Positions 19,413 through 30,964 are shown, counted from the first letter of the stretch. The stretch is DNA of 52,620 nt from Deltaproteobacteria bacterium (GCA_021779135.1 JAJYBH010000008.1:1-52620), one strand, 5' to 3'. Numbers and translations are program-made. Notes: a model not told the origin generated them from the letters alone.

Positions 19413-20795
19413 TCAGCCAACTTCGGCAAACTCTCTGACACGAAACTCCGCACCCAGCGACTCCGCCAACCTGCGGCAGGCCTCGATATCGATCCCCGGG
19501 ACCGTGACCGCACTGGCCACAACCTGTGGAATGAACTGTCTCGCATCGCGGATGAACGTACAGACCGCATCAAAGCCTGCCGCGCCGTAGGGGGTATTGC
19601 AGATCTGCCCGTAGGTGTCTGCATCGGGGGCATTCAGGCTGACCGAGATGCTATCCACCAATCCGGCCAGTTCAGAAAGTATGCTGCGCCCATGGACGAG
19701 GTTGGCCTGACCGTCGGTGTTGATACGGATCGGATACCCGCGACCCTTCAACTCGGCGGCCACCTGCTTGACCAGGTCGAGTCTGATCAGCGGCTCACCG
19801 TAGCCGCAGAATACGACCTCGTCGACTCCTTCCGGTTGGCCAACAGCAGCCATGATTTCATCGAACGTCGGTTCACCATCCAGCAGCAGGTTGTGGCCCT
19901 TGACGGTGAAATTATCGAACTTTGCGCAGAAGCTGCAGCGGTTGGAGCAACGGTTGGTGATATTCAGATAGAGAGAATTTCTGATTTTGTAGGCGATCTT
20001 GGTTGACTGGTCCCAGAAACGGATTCCGAACAGGTCACGAACATTCTTTGTCGTGATGCGGGCCACATCTCCCAGCGAAAGTCCTTTGACCTCGGCCACT
20101 CGCTCGGCTGCCAAACGAACATAGGCCGGTTCGTTGCGCTTTCCTCGATAGGGGACAGGCGCAAGGTAGGGGCAATCGGTTTCCACGAGCATGCGGTCGA
20201 TGCTGACGGCCCGCACGACATCCCGCAGAGCCTCATTGGACGGGTAGGTGACCGTGCCGGGTATGGATATGTAGAGCCCCATTGTCAGGGCTTCAGCAGC
20301 CATGGCCGCGTCCCCGGAGAAACAGTGCAGCACCCCGCGCTGCGTGCCTTCAGCAATGAGACAGTCCAGCACCTGCCGGTGTGCATCGCGGTCATGGATG
20401 ATGACCGGTTTGTCCAGATCGTTTGCCATGCGCAGAAAGGTGCGGAAGACCCGTTCCTGGGCGTCGCGGGGAGAACGGTCACGGTAGAAATCCAGGCCGA
20501 TCTCGCCGATGGCCACGACCTTGGCACTGGAGAGCGCCAGGTTGCGGATTACATCATAACAGGCGTCCGTGACTCGACCGGCATCGTGCGGGTGGATACC
20601 GACCGCAGCATAGAGTTGCGGGTGTTTTTCGGCCAGTTCCACGGACTCCCGGCTCGATTCAATGTCGGTGCCGACCACCAGCATGGCATCTACTCCAGCG
20701 TCAGCTGCGCGCTGCAACATGGCATCGAAATCAACGGCATAGTCACGGTAATAGATATGGGCATGCGAGTCGATCAGGCTGATTGAGGCGCTCAT
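19413..20795 (-). CDS. Fusion protein: TatD family metal-dependent hydrolase plus radical SAM domain
   Basis: N-term TatD motifs DSHAHIYY, GEIGLDFYRD, IIHDRDAH, HCFSG, VETDCPYLAP; C-term CX3CX2C in NITNRCSNRCSFCAKF and CGYGEPLIRLDLV. Confidence 0.93.
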   Translation of the reverse strand: MSASISLIDSHAHIYYRDYAVDFDAMLQRAADAGVDAMLVVGTDIESSRESVELAEKHPQLYAAVGIHPHDAGRVTDACYDVIRNLALSSAKVVAIGEIGLDFYRDRSPRDAQERVFRTFLRMANDLDKPVIIHDRDAHRQVLDCLIAEGTQRGVLHCFSGDAAMAAEALTMGLYISIPGTVTYPSNEALRDVVRAVSIDRMLVETDCPYLAPVPYRGKRNEPAYVRLAAERVAEVKGLSLGDVARITTKNVRDLFGIRFWDQSTKIAYKIRNSLYLNITNRCSNRCSFCAKFDNFTVKGHNLLLDGEPTFDEIMAAVGQPEGVDEVVFCGYGEPLIRLDLVKQVAAELKGRGYPIRINTDGQANLVHGRSILSELAGLVDSISVSLNAPDADTYGQICNTPYGAAGFDAVCTFIRDARQFIPQVVASAVTVPGIDIEACRRLAESLGAEFRVREFAEVG

Positions 20796-20873
20796 GCGAA
20801 ATAAACTTTCATATTAACGTAATGCATTCGGATAGCTTCCTGTGTCTGGCTAACAAATTCTTCTCAATGAAAA

Positions 20874-21671
20874 TCAGGCGTTCAACTCTTCCTTGAGCCC
20901 TTCAATCACTGCCTTGACTTCGGCGACCATGTCGCTCGCCTGGGGCGAGGTTTCAAATTTGAGATACAGATTGAAATAGTCAATGGCATCCTGTGTCCGG
21001 TCCTGGTCCATGCAGAGCCCCCCCAGTGTCAGGTAGGCCATGCCGTAGGTTGGATCGAGGCGCACCGCTTCACGGCATTCCTCCTCGGCCTCTTCCAGTT
21101 CTTCCATGTCATACAGTAATTCCCCCAAATTATAGTGGGCCGCGGCATCATTCGGATCGATATCGACGCCTTTCTGGAAGGCATCAACAGCGCCCTGGGC
21201 GTCCCCCTGACCGTAGAGTGCGTCTCCAAGCGCATTCCAGGCAAAGACGTTATCCGGTTCCTGCTCCAGGGCTTCGCGGTAGGCACGGATGGCATCGTCG
21301 CTGCGGTCCTGGCTGTTGTAGACCAGGCCGATACTGACCAGGGCATCGGTATCTTTGGGGTCGAGTTCCCGCACACGATTATAGCTGGCAATGGCCTCCT
21401 TGTGTTTACCGGCTTCGAAGTACAGGTCTCCCAGGGTAGTCAGGGCATCAATGTCATCGGGGGCCCGTTTGAGTCCCTCAAGGTAGCGCTCGATGGCTTC
21501 ATCGATACGGCCGTCCTCGGCCAGGGCGTCACCCAGGTAAAACCAGCTGTCTGCTTCGTCCTGATGTGTCTGGCAGTATGTCTTCAGAGTTGCAATCGCA
21601 GCCTTTGTATTTCCGGCATCAAGCTGCTCGATGCCAGTGCGCAGTGTCTCGTCCATCAGTTTGTCCGTCAT
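20874..21671 (-). CDS. Tetratricopeptide repeat protein
   Basis: Multiple TPRs (DADSWFYLGDALAEDGRIDEAIERYLEGLKRAPDDIDALTTLGDLYFEAGKHKEAI...); ORF track start 21686, ATG MTDKLM at 21671. Confidence 0.9.
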   Translation of the reverse strand: MTDKLMDETLRTGIEQLDAGNTKAAIATLKTYCQTHQDEADSWFYLGDALAEDGRIDEAIERYLEGLKRAPDDIDALTTLGDLYFEAGKHKEAIASYNRVRELDPKDTDALVSIGLVYNSQDRSDDAIRAYREALEQEPDNVFAWNALGDALYGQGDAQGAVDAFQKGVDIDPNDAAAHYNLGELLYDMEELEEAEEECREAVRLDPTYGMAYLTLGGLCMDQDRTQDAIDYFNLYLKFETSPQASDMVAEVKAVIEGLKEELNA

Positions 21672-21822
21672 CGGTAGTTCCTCCACATCATCGTTGCGTA
21701 CGTGTTGTTAAAGATAACAGACCTATGGCCACTTTTCCAGAATATATCCCAATATGAATGGCTTTTACTTTTTCAAGAGAGTTCTCTATACTTCAAAAAT
21801 TACAGTTGACGGGATACGAACC

Positions 21823-24183
21823 ATGAAAGAAAGTCACCACTCCATAGGATTGCGAACACTTGAGGACATCAGTTCCATCATTTTGCATTCCCATGATCTG
21901 CATGAAACCCTCGACAACATCGTGACCATCGTGGCCAAACGCATGAAGTCCGATGTCTGCTCGATCTATCTGCTGGAGAAGGATGGCGAGACCCTGATGC
22001 TGAAGGCCACCAAGGGCCTGTCAAAGACATCGGTCGACCGGATTTCCATGAAAGTCAACGAAGGTCTCTCCGGTATGGTTATAGAAAACCGCAGCATGGT
22101 TATGTCCGACAATGCACCGTCCCATCCCCGCTACAAGTATTTCAAGGAAACCAGGGAAGAGAAGTTTCTTTCATTTCTCGGATTACCTCTCTTTGAGCAT
22201 AAGGCCCCTATTGGAGTCATTGTTATTCAGACCCGCGAGGCGCGCCGATTCAGTGAGGATGAAATCAGTGCCCTGAGAACGATCACGTTTCAGATCGGCA
22301 GTATTGTCCACAACGCCCGCCTGCTGGACTCCATTCAGCATAAAGAGCAGGAACGCGCCTGGTTCGAACAAGAACTGGCCAAGGTGAAAAACGGCGACAT
22401 TGAAAGTCGACCGGCGCAACAAAAAGCCGGGAAACGTGCGGCTGCGTCCGTCATGCTGCCAGGATTGGCTGTCTCCGCTGGTGTCAGCAGGGCCAAGGTC
22501 TACATCCTTAACCGTTTCAGTGACAAGGTCATCAAGGTTGCCAAAGTCGGTACAACGTCCGATGAGCAAAAAAAATTCACCCTTGCTCTGGAAAAGGCCA
22601 AGATCCAAACCATCTACATGGAAAAGCGCGTCAGCGAAACGCTCTCCGAGGATGATGCCTCCATCTTCCATACTCACCTGATGATTCTGGAAGACCGCAG
22701 TTTCTCCAGCAAGGTGTACGACCTGATTGAGCAGGAGATGGGAGCTACTCGTGCAGTGCATGAGGTTGTGCAGCACTATGTACAGGCATTTTCCGAAATG
22801 GCGGATCCCTATTTGCGGGAACGATCGGCCGATATGGAAGACATTGGCCGGCGGATCATCGATGCTATGGAAGGTAACGACAAGACAACGATCACGCTGA
22901 AGGAAAAAAGGGTCATTGTCGCCGATGAGATTTTTCCATCAGATCTGGCCATGCTTGACCACGACAAGATCCTGGGCATTGTTACGGAGAAGGGCAATAT
23001 CTACTCACACGTCGCCATTATGGCAAAGTCACTCGGAATCCCGGCCGTGGTGGGGGTCAGTGGGTTGATCAGGGCGGCCAATGTCAAGGACGAGATCATT
23101 GTTGACGCCAACTCCGGCCATGTTTATCTCAATCCGGACAGTGCCATAAAAAAGGAATACGCCCGGCTTGAGCAGGATCATGCCGTACGCATGAAAGAGC
23201 TGGAAGGGTTGCGGGATCTGCCGGCAATTACCAGCGACGGTGTCGCGATGTTGTTGAGCGCCAACATCGGACTGATCTCGGATGTCCGGGTTGCGAATAT
23301 GCACGGCGCCGCCGGAGTGGGGCTCTATCGTACCGAATTTCCCTACATGGCACGCCAGGCATTTCCTGATCGCACCGAGCAGGCCGGTATTTACAGCCGG
23401 ATACTGGACGGTTTCCCCGGACAGACGGTCAATATCCGCACGCTTGATATCGGCGGGGACAAAGGTCTGCCATACTTCACCTATCCTCACGAAGACAACC
23501 CGTTTCTCGGTTGGCGCTCAATCCGGGTGTCCCTGGAACGGCAGGATATTTTCCGGGAGCAGCTGGCTGGCATACTGATGGCATCAGGGGCCGGCAAGGC
23601 GACGATCATGTTCCCACTGATCAGCAGTCTGGACGAAATCAGACAGATCAAGGAAATACTGGCTTCGGTCAGAAACGAACTTATCAGGGAAGGGCGCGAT
23701 GTCTGCGGGTATCTGCCGCTGGGGATCATGATCGAGGTGCCGGCTGCTGTCCAGATCATAGAGTTCCTGATTCGAGAAGTGGACTATGTCAGCATAGGGA
23801 CCAACGACCTGATTCAGTACACGCTGGCGGCGGATCGCAACAATCCCCGGGTCAAACAGTACTATGACCCCCATCATCCGGCGGTGCTGCATTCTATCAA
23901 ACGCGTGGCGGATGCTGCGAACAAGGCCGGCAAAAAAGCCTCAGTCTGCGGCGAGATGGCGGCTGATCCCCTCAACGCCCTGCTTCTGATGGGTATGGGG
24001 ATTCGCGAATTCAGCCTTACGGCACCTGGCATCCCGTTGGTAAAACAGGCCATCCGGGCACATGGCCTGGAAGAGTGTTGCAAACTGGCACGCAAGGTTC
24101 TGGCCTGCCGCAGCAGCGCCGACGTCAAAAGTTGTCTGTCGGCGGCCCGGTCTGCCTTGCTTCCCGAGACAATGCCGAGGTAA
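21823..24183 (+). CDS. ptsP: Phosphoenolpyruvate--protein phosphotransferase PtsP (GAF + enzyme I)
   Basis: GAF domain VKVNEGLSGMVIE-type; EI motifs LYRTEFPYMAR, LDIGGDKGLPYF, MFPLISSLDEIR, IGTNDLIQYTLAADRNN, VCGEMAADP; ATG 21823 inside ORF 21754..24183. Confidence 0.93.
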   Translation: MKESHHSIGLRTLEDISSIILHSHDLHETLDNIVTIVAKRMKSDVCSIYLLEKDGETLMLKATKGLSKTSVDRISMKVNEGLSGMVIENRSMVMSDNAPSHPRYKYFKETREEKFLSFLGLPLFEHKAPIGVIVIQTREARRFSEDEISALRTITFQIGSIVHNARLLDSIQHKEQERAWFEQELAKVKNGDIESRPAQQKAGKRAAASVMLPGLAVSAGVSRAKVYILNRFSDKVIKVAKVGTTSDEQKKFTLALEKAKIQTIYMEKRVSETLSEDDASIFHTHLMILEDRSFSSKVYDLIEQEMGATRAVHEVVQHYVQAFSEMADPYLRERSADMEDIGRRIIDAMEGNDKTTITLKEKRVIVADEIFPSDLAMLDHDKILGIVTEKGNIYSHVAIMAKSLGIPAVVGVSGLIRAANVKDEIIVDANSGHVYLNPDSAIKKEYARLEQDHAVRMKELEGLRDLPAITSDGVAMLLSANIGLISDVRVANMHGAAGVGLYRTEFPYMARQAFPDRTEQAGIYSRILDGFPGQTVNIRTLDIGGDKGLPYFTYPHEDNPFLGWRSIRVSLERQDIFREQLAGILMASGAGKATIMFPLISSLDEIRQIKEILASVRNELIREGRDVCGYLPLGIMIEVPAAVQIIEFLIREVDYVSIGTNDLIQYTLAADRNNPRVKQYYDPHHPAVLHSIKRVADAANKAGKKASVCGEMAADPLNALLLMGMGIREFSLTAPGIPLVKQAIRAHGLEECCKLARKVLACRSSADVKSCLSAARSALLPETMPR

Positions 24184-24233
24184 ATCGACAGAGGTTGTCA
24201 AATTGTTGCCAAGCCAAATGAAATGGGATTGTT

Positions 24234-24926
24234 TTACGATGTCAGCAGGATAGTTGCGGGTTCAAGCGTATTCACGATCTGGTCGGCCTGGGAAAGGTGA
24301 GTGGCCGGATAACTGTTGGTTACTGCAACAACGCGCAGGCCGGCGCCTTTTGCCGCCGCAATCCCGGCTGGCGTGTCCTCGATGGCAAGTACCTGTCCGG
24401 GAAGCAGGTTGAGCAGGCGGAACTCGTTGAGCCTGGCATGAGCCAGTCTGTAGCATTCCGGGTCAGGTTTGCTCTTGGCAACATCCTCTGCTGTCACAAT
24501 CACATCGAAGCAGTCTGCGATGCCGAGCATTTCAAGTATTGGTAAAATATCAGAGCGCAGCGCGCCACTGCTGATCGCCAAGGGGATGCTGCTGGCTTGA
24601 ATATGCTTAATCAGATCGATTACTCCGGGATAGGAGTTTATGCCGTCGCGAATTATTTCCAAAAAAATCTCGGCCTTCCGATTGATAAGTACTTGAAGGG
24701 TTGCATCCGATAGAGTCGCACCTTTAGCCTTGAAAGATTCCGTGAAGGCATCGCGATCATCAAAACCCATGTAGGTTTTTACATACAGTTCCCAGGGGAA
24801 ACCCAACCCGAGTGGTTCAAGCAATCTCTGGAACGCCTCGTAGTGCAACGGTTCCGTATCGACGATCACTCCGTCGAAATCAAATATAACCGCCTCCGCC
24901 CGTAATTTCCCCAAATAAAATTCCAT
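24234..24926 (-). CDS. HAD superfamily phosphatase (beta-phosphoglucomutase-like)
   Basis: VIFDFDGVIVDTEPLHYEAF, SSGALRSD, SKPDPECY, VLAIEDTPAGIAAAKGAG; ORF track start 24938. Confidence 0.9.
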   Translation of the reverse strand: MEFYLGKLRAEAVIFDFDGVIVDTEPLHYEAFQRLLEPLGLGFPWELYVKTYMGFDDRDAFTESFKAKGATLSDATLQVLINRKAEIFLEIIRDGINSYPGVIDLIKHIQASSIPLAISSGALRSDILPILEMLGIADCFDVIVTAEDVAKSKPDPECYRLAHARLNEFRLLNLLPGQVLAIEDTPAGIAAAKGAGLRVVAVTNSYPATHLSQADQIVNTLEPATILLTS

Positions 24927-25025
24927 GTTGCCTGCCAAGTTTTAATAGTATTTCCCGTACGAATATTCATGCGCCAGTTCAGTCATCGTGTCCATCATGC
25001 TAATGCCTGCCAGACAATGACCCGC

Positions 25026-27083
25026 CTAGACGGTGCCATCAGCCTGCGTCTGGAAAACCGGCAGGAGTATAAAAAATGAGGAGCCGGGGCATGTGTGCGG
25101 TTCGTAACCGGTGGATTCTACCCATAGTTGGCCACCATGCATATCAATGACACCTTTGGCAATAGAAAGCCCTAGCCCTGCGCCCCTAGTATTGAAGGCT
25201 ACCTTCCCGGAACTGTGTTCTTCTATTTTCCCCGCCTCGTAGAATTTGTCAAAGATGCGTCGCTGGTCTTCTTTGTCAATGCCGATGCCGGTGTCGCTGA
25301 TGACAATTTCAATGAACTGCTGCCGGCCTTTGCTGATATTTAATTTGCCGCGACGATTGAAACCGGGGAGATGTTCATTGTTGTCGGCCTGTCTCAGGGC
25401 AGAAGTGACTGTAATCGTACCGCCATCGGGAGTGAACTTGATGGCATTTCCAAGGATATTTGAAAGCAGTTGCATCAGCCTTGTCAGGTCTCCCTGGATC
25501 GTGGGCAGAGTCTTATCCAGATGGGTTACAATCTCTTGCTTGCGCAACATCAGAAAGAATCGGAGTTCTTTAACCGCTGATTCGATAAGTTCATTTATGT
25601 TGACCTGGTCGAGTTTCAGTTCCATCAGTTTCTGATCGATCATGGTCACGTCGATCATGTCTTTGACGATATTATCGAGACGCGCCGCCGCGGTCGAGAT
25701 GTTCTGGATCATCTCGCCGCTTGTTTCAGTCAGTTGATCTTTCATGTCGGTCAGCAGTAGTTCAGAGTATCCCATGATGACGGTCAAAGGCGTCTTCAGT
25801 TCATGTGAGGCCAACCCGAGAAAAGAGTCCTTCATGCGGTTGAGCTTCGCCAGCCCGGCGGCACTTTTTTCCAGGTTAAGAAGAAATTCCCGTTCCTTGG
25901 TAATGTCGCGGACAATTATCTGCAGAAGATGCTTGTCGCCCATGGTGACACAACTGGCATGAACCCTTCCCACCAGCTGCTCATGCCTGCTGTTGGTTAT
26001 AACTATTTCATCATCTATCTGGTGGCCCTCATAGGCCTCATTAAATTTCTTAAGGTGGTGCGGGATGTCCTCCGCGTTGAGTTTTACCAGCAGACCGGAC
26101 ACATGCTGACCGATTATCTCGGATGCCGGGAAACCAAAAAAAGTTTGTGCCATTTTGTTTGCAATAATGATTTTTTCGGAGTCATCGAGGATGATAATTG
26201 AATCCCCCGCTTCTTCCTGAAGTTTTTTGTAGAGCTCTTCCGATTTTTCCAGATCGCGGCTTAAACCTTCCAGCTTGATATAGGAATCGTGAAGCTTCGA
26301 GTGGGTTTTAGACAATTCGGTGTAATTGTTGCGCAGCTCTCTGTCGTGGGCTTCAAGATCCAGGGACATGGCGTTGATTTTGATTCCGAGTTGGTCCAGC
26401 TCATACACGGGCAGTGTTTGAATTGCGGTCTTGAAATCCCCTTGAGAAATACGGTTAACTCCTTCCAGCAGGCTTTCAACAGGAGTAATTATACTGCGCT
26501 TGACAAACAGGATAACCAGGGCGAATGAAATGGAGAAAAACACCAGGAAAATAATAATGGATCGCAGGATGATGGCATACACCTTCTGATCGATGGTGCT
26601 CCGGGGGAATCCTATATGAATCGAGGCCAGTATCCTGGTATTGAAGGATTGTACTGGAATCAGGACATCAAAATGGCTCCCTTTTGGTGTAGGGATGATC
26701 GCGACGTTTTGCTGGCGTGAATCTCCATAGGGCGACTGGGCGTGTGCCTTGGTGAAATCGAGTGACGCAAAGGCAGGCTCACTTGCAAATATAGTCTTGC
26801 CGTCGATATCCGTAATGACGCAGTAGGACATCTCCGGGTCGCTCTGGATTACTTCTCGGCATTTTTCAGCCAACCCGTTCACATCGCGGATATCTATACC
26901 CAGTGCCAGAACCTTCTCGATAGATGATTTCAGGGATGTGCCGAGACTCTTTGAACGTAACAGGATCTCCTGTACATATTCTCTGCGGAAGACGGCAATT
27001 TCCATTGCGCTGTTCGCAAGGATCGTCATCGACAGGATGATAAAGGAAAAGAGAATTATACGTTTTTCAAGGGATTGTTTCAT
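25026..27083 (-). CDS. Membrane sensor histidine kinase (periplasmic sensor, HAMP, PAS, HisKA, HATPase)
   Basis: Two TM segments, PAS region IIILDDSEKIIIANKMAQTFFGFPASEIIGQ, H-box LASHELKTPLTVIMGYSELL, N/G boxes ILGNAIKFTPDGG, DTGIGIDKEDQRRIFDKF, GAGLGLSIAKGV. Confidence 0.93.
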   Translation of the reverse strand: MKQSLEKRIILFSFIILSMTILANSAMEIAVFRREYVQEILLRSKSLGTSLKSSIEKVLALGIDIRDVNGLAEKCREVIQSDPEMSYCVITDIDGKTIFASEPAFASLDFTKAHAQSPYGDSRQQNVAIIPTPKGSHFDVLIPVQSFNTRILASIHIGFPRSTIDQKVYAIILRSIIIFLVFFSISFALVILFVKRSIITPVESLLEGVNRISQGDFKTAIQTLPVYELDQLGIKINAMSLDLEAHDRELRNNYTELSKTHSKLHDSYIKLEGLSRDLEKSEELYKKLQEEAGDSIIILDDSEKIIIANKMAQTFFGFPASEIIGQHVSGLLVKLNAEDIPHHLKKFNEAYEGHQIDDEIVITNSRHEQLVGRVHASCVTMGDKHLLQIIVRDITKEREFLLNLEKSAAGLAKLNRMKDSFLGLASHELKTPLTVIMGYSELLLTDMKDQLTETSGEMIQNISTAAARLDNIVKDMIDVTMIDQKLMELKLDQVNINELIESAVKELRFFLMLRKQEIVTHLDKTLPTIQGDLTRLMQLLSNILGNAIKFTPDGGTITVTSALRQADNNEHLPGFNRRGKLNISKGRQQFIEIVISDTGIGIDKEDQRRIFDKFYEAGKIEEHSSGKVAFNTRGAGLGLSIAKGVIDMHGGQLWVESTGYEPHTCPGSSFFILLPVFQTQADGTV

Positions 27084-27210
27084 CGTTTGGCCAAGGATAC
27101 AGAGACGTTGAAAACCAATTCCTGTTCTTTTATCACATTCACATCAAAGAAGAATCACTTTTCTGCGGGCAATTATGCCGGTCGGTGATATGAATATCCG
27201 CAAATTATTG

Positions 27211-27238
27211 TTGACGATTTAAATATATGTTCTATTAT
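27211..27238 (+). promoter_or_regulatory. Candidate sigma70-type promoter upstream of gap
   Basis: TTGACG(27211-27216), 16 nt spacer, TATTAT(27233-27238). Confidence 0.5.
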
Positions 27239-27242
27239 TTAA

Positions 27243-28313
<1,071 letters not shown>

Positions 28314-28334
28314 CAGTCAAATGCATTGCGGCAT

Positions 28335-28364
28335 GAGGGGGAATTCAGTTCCCCCTCTTTTTTT
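28335..28364 (+). terminator. Terminator-like hairpin between gap and pgk
   Basis: gagggggaa-ttcag-ttccccctcttttttt. Confidence 0.75.
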
Positions 28365-28397
28365 GCCATCTCAGCTATATCATGGAAGGAGATCTAC

Positions 28398-29597
28398 ATG
28401 CCGATTCGCTATATCGACCAGATCAAGGACTTGAAGGACAAGAAGGTATTCATCCGGGTGGACTTTAATGTTCCACAGGATGACAAGGGCAATATCACCG
28501 AGGATACCCGCATCGCCGGGGCTGTTCCGACTATCAGGTATGCGGTGGAGCAGGGGGCCAAGGTTGTGCTGGCTTCTCATCTCGGCCGCCCCAAAGGTGA
28601 AAAGAAACCCAAATACAGCATGGCGCCGGCCTCGAAGCGTCTGGGCGAACTGCTCGGCAAGAAGATCAAGCAGGCCCCGGATTGTTTCGGACCGGAAGTT
28701 GCCAAGATGATCGATGTCATGAAGCCGGGCGAGGTGGTCATGCTCGAGAATGTACGCTTCTATCCGGGCGAAGAGAAAAACGATGCCGCATTTGCCCGGC
28801 AGCTGGCCAATGGCTGTGAGGTCTACGTCAACGACGCTTTTGCCGTCTCGCACCGTGCCCATGCCTCGGTAGAGGCAATCACCAAGGTGATTCCCGTTAT
28901 CGCGGCCGGCTTCCTGATGCGCAACGAGATGACCTTTTTCGATAAGGCCATGAGCAATCCGGTCCGTCCGTTGGTGGCTATTCTGGGCGGAGCCAAGGTC
29001 TCAGGCAAGCTTGAAGTGCTGGAGAGACTGGTCAACAAGGTTGACAAGGTGGTGATCGGTGGCGGGATGGCCTTTACCTTTCTCAAGGCCATGGGGTATT
29101 CGGTCGGCAAATCGCTGGTTGAGGATGAATTGATACCGACAGCCAAGAAGATCATGGAGCGGGCCAGGAAAAAGGGCGTCATGTTTTATCTGCCGGTAGA
29201 TTGCGTTGTTGCCAATGCCTTTGAAGCAACAGCAACCAATTTTATCACACCGGTCCAGGAGATTCCGGAAGGGTGGATGGCATTGGATATCGGCCCGGCC
29301 TCTGCCACGCTGTTTGCCGAGACATTGCGTGATGCCAAGACTGTTATCTGGAATGGCCCCATGGGTGTGTTCGAGATGGACGCCTTTGCCCGGGGCACGT
29401 TTTCAGTGGCCGAAGCCGTGGGAAGCGCCTTTGCCACTACCATCATCGGCGGCGGTGACACTGATTCCGCTGTCCGCAAGGCCGGGGTCGATTCCAAAGT
29501 CAGCTATATTTCCACCGGTGGCGGCGCATTTCTGGAACTGCTGGAAGGAAAAATTCTGCCGGGTGTCAAAGCCCTGGACGTCAAGGCCAAAAAATAG
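28398..29597 (+). CDS. pgk: Phosphoglycerate kinase
   Basis: [52 protein letters not shown] 28398 with upstream ggagg. Confidence 0.97.
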   Translation: MPIRYIDQIKDLKDKKVFIRVDFNVPQDDKGNITEDTRIAGAVPTIRYAVEQGAKVVLASHLGRPKGEKKPKYSMAPASKRLGELLGKKIKQAPDCFGPEVAKMIDVMKPGEVVMLENVRFYPGEEKNDAAFARQLANGCEVYVNDAFAVSHRAHASVEAITKVIPVIAAGFLMRNEMTFFDKAMSNPVRPLVAILGGAKVSGKLEVLERLVNKVDKVVIGGGMAFTFLKAMGYSVGKSLVEDELIPTAKKIMERARKKGVMFYLPVDCVVANAFEATATNFITPVQEIPEGWMALDIGPASATLFAETLRDAKTVIWNGPMGVFEMDAFARGTFSVAEAVGSAFATTIIGGGDTDSAVRKAGVDSKVSYISTGGGAFLELLEGKILPGVKALDVKAKK

Positions 29598-29605
29598 GGG
29601 GAAAC

Positions 29606-30361
29606 ATGCGCACACCGGTTATTGCTGGAAACTGGAAATTGTTCAAGACGATAGGTGAAGCTACCGGCATGGTAAACGAACTCAAGCCGCTGGTGGCAGG
29701 AACATCCGGTGTCGAGATCGTCGTGGCACCCGTATTTACAGCTCTCAATCGGGTGGCCGAGGCTCTGTCCGGCTCCAATGTCAGTCTGGCTGCCCAGGAT
29801 TGCTACTGGGAGGAAGAGGGTGCCTTTACGGGCGAAGTCGCGCCGAAGCTGCTGGTGGATGCCGGTTGCAGCCATGTCATAATCGGGCACTCCGAGCGGC
29901 GGCAATATTTTGGCGAGACCGATGATACCGTCAACAAAAAGGCGAAAGCAGCCATTGCCGCCGGTTTGACCGCTATTGTCTGCGTCGGTGAAACATTGGC
30001 CGAACGCGAGGCAGACAAGACATTTACAGTTATTGAGGCACAGCTGAAAGGCGGTCTGGCCGGCTTCACCGCCGCAATGCTGGCACAGACCATCATCGCC
30101 TACGAACCGGTGTGGGCAATCGGCACCGGTAAGACCGCCAGCGATGACCAGGCTCAGGAAGTCCACGCTTTCATTCGCAACCTGCTGGCAACCATGTTCG
30201 GCCAGTCGGTGGCTGATGACATTCGTATCCTCTATGGCGGTAGCGTCAAACCGGACAATGTCAAAGGACTGATGTCTCAAAACGACATTGATGGGGCCTT
30301 GGTTGGCGGAGCCAGTCTCAAGGCTGATTCATTTGCGGCAATTGCCAACTTTGCCGTATGA
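29606..30361 (+). CDS. tpiA: Triosephosphate isomerase
   Basis: VIAGNWKLFK, IIGHSERRQYFGE, AYEPVWAIGTGK, ILYGGSVKPDN. Confidence 0.98.
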   Translation: MRTPVIAGNWKLFKTIGEATGMVNELKPLVAGTSGVEIVVAPVFTALNRVAEALSGSNVSLAAQDCYWEEEGAFTGEVAPKLLVDAGCSHVIIGHSERRQYFGETDDTVNKKAKAAIAAGLTAIVCVGETLAEREADKTFTVIEAQLKGGLAGFTAAMLAQTIIAYEPVWAIGTGKTASDDQAQEVHAFIRNLLATMFGQSVADDIRILYGGSVKPDNVKGLMSQNDIDGALVGGASLKADSFAAIANFAV

Positions 30362-30468
30362 TACCTTGTTGCGTACTACCAGGAATAGGGCGCGGCAAAA
30401 TAACTTTACAATACGACGGCTCCTGTGATACTTATTCTGTTCTTATCATGGCAACCAGGGGAATTTGA

Positions 30469-30852
30469 ATGACGATCGCACTTACCATACTGCACGTAGC
30501 AGTGAGTATATTCATGATTGCCGTTGTACTGTTGCAGTCCGGCAAAGGGGCTGAAATGGGCGCTTCTTTCGGAAGCAGCGGCAGTCAGTCTGTTTTTGGC
30601 GCAGGGGGAGGAACCACGTTTCTCAGCAAGATGACCACCGGGGTAGCGATCATCTTTATGCTGACGTCGCTGACGCTGGCCTATCTCTCCGGGAATCCCT
30701 CATCGTCATCGATTATGTCCGGTAAAAGCAAGCCTGCTGCTGCGGTTCCCGCACAAAAGTCACCTGTATCCGTGCCGGTTACCGCTCCTGCAGCTCCAGT
30801 TGCTCCTGCAGTACCTGCTACGCCGCTTCAGCCTGTTCAGCAGAAAAAATAA
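30469..30852 (+). CDS. secG: Preprotein translocase subunit SecG
   Basis: VLLQSGKGAEMGASFGSSGSQSVFGAGGGTTFLSKMTTG; Ala/Pro-rich tail. Confidence 0.95.
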   Translation: MTIALTILHVAVSIFMIAVVLLQSGKGAEMGASFGSSGSQSVFGAGGGTTFLSKMTTGVAIIFMLTSLTLAYLSGNPSSSSIMSGKSKPAAAVPAQKSPVSVPVTAPAAPVAPAVPATPLQPVQQKK

Positions 30853-30964
30853 CATTTACACTTGATAGCACGGTCAAGGTGTGTTAAAAAAACTACCCGC
30901 TTCAGAAGTAATGCGGTTTAAGGAAATAAAATACGGTGTGCTTTGATTGTGTTGCACACCACTT

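Noticed and set aside
19233-20006. 257-aa plus-strand ORF across tRNA-His and the TatD/radical SAM gene
   Set aside because: Overlaps a tRNA and a terminator and is antisense to a well-supported CDS.
29504-30280. 258-aa minus-strand ORF opposite tpiA
   Set aside because: Antisense to a canonical tpiA; no homology features.
30935-30960. Inverted repeat ggtgtgc...gcacacc before tRNA-Leu
   Set aside because: Short 7-bp stem with a 12-nt loop and no T tract; could be chance and not supportable as a regulatory site.
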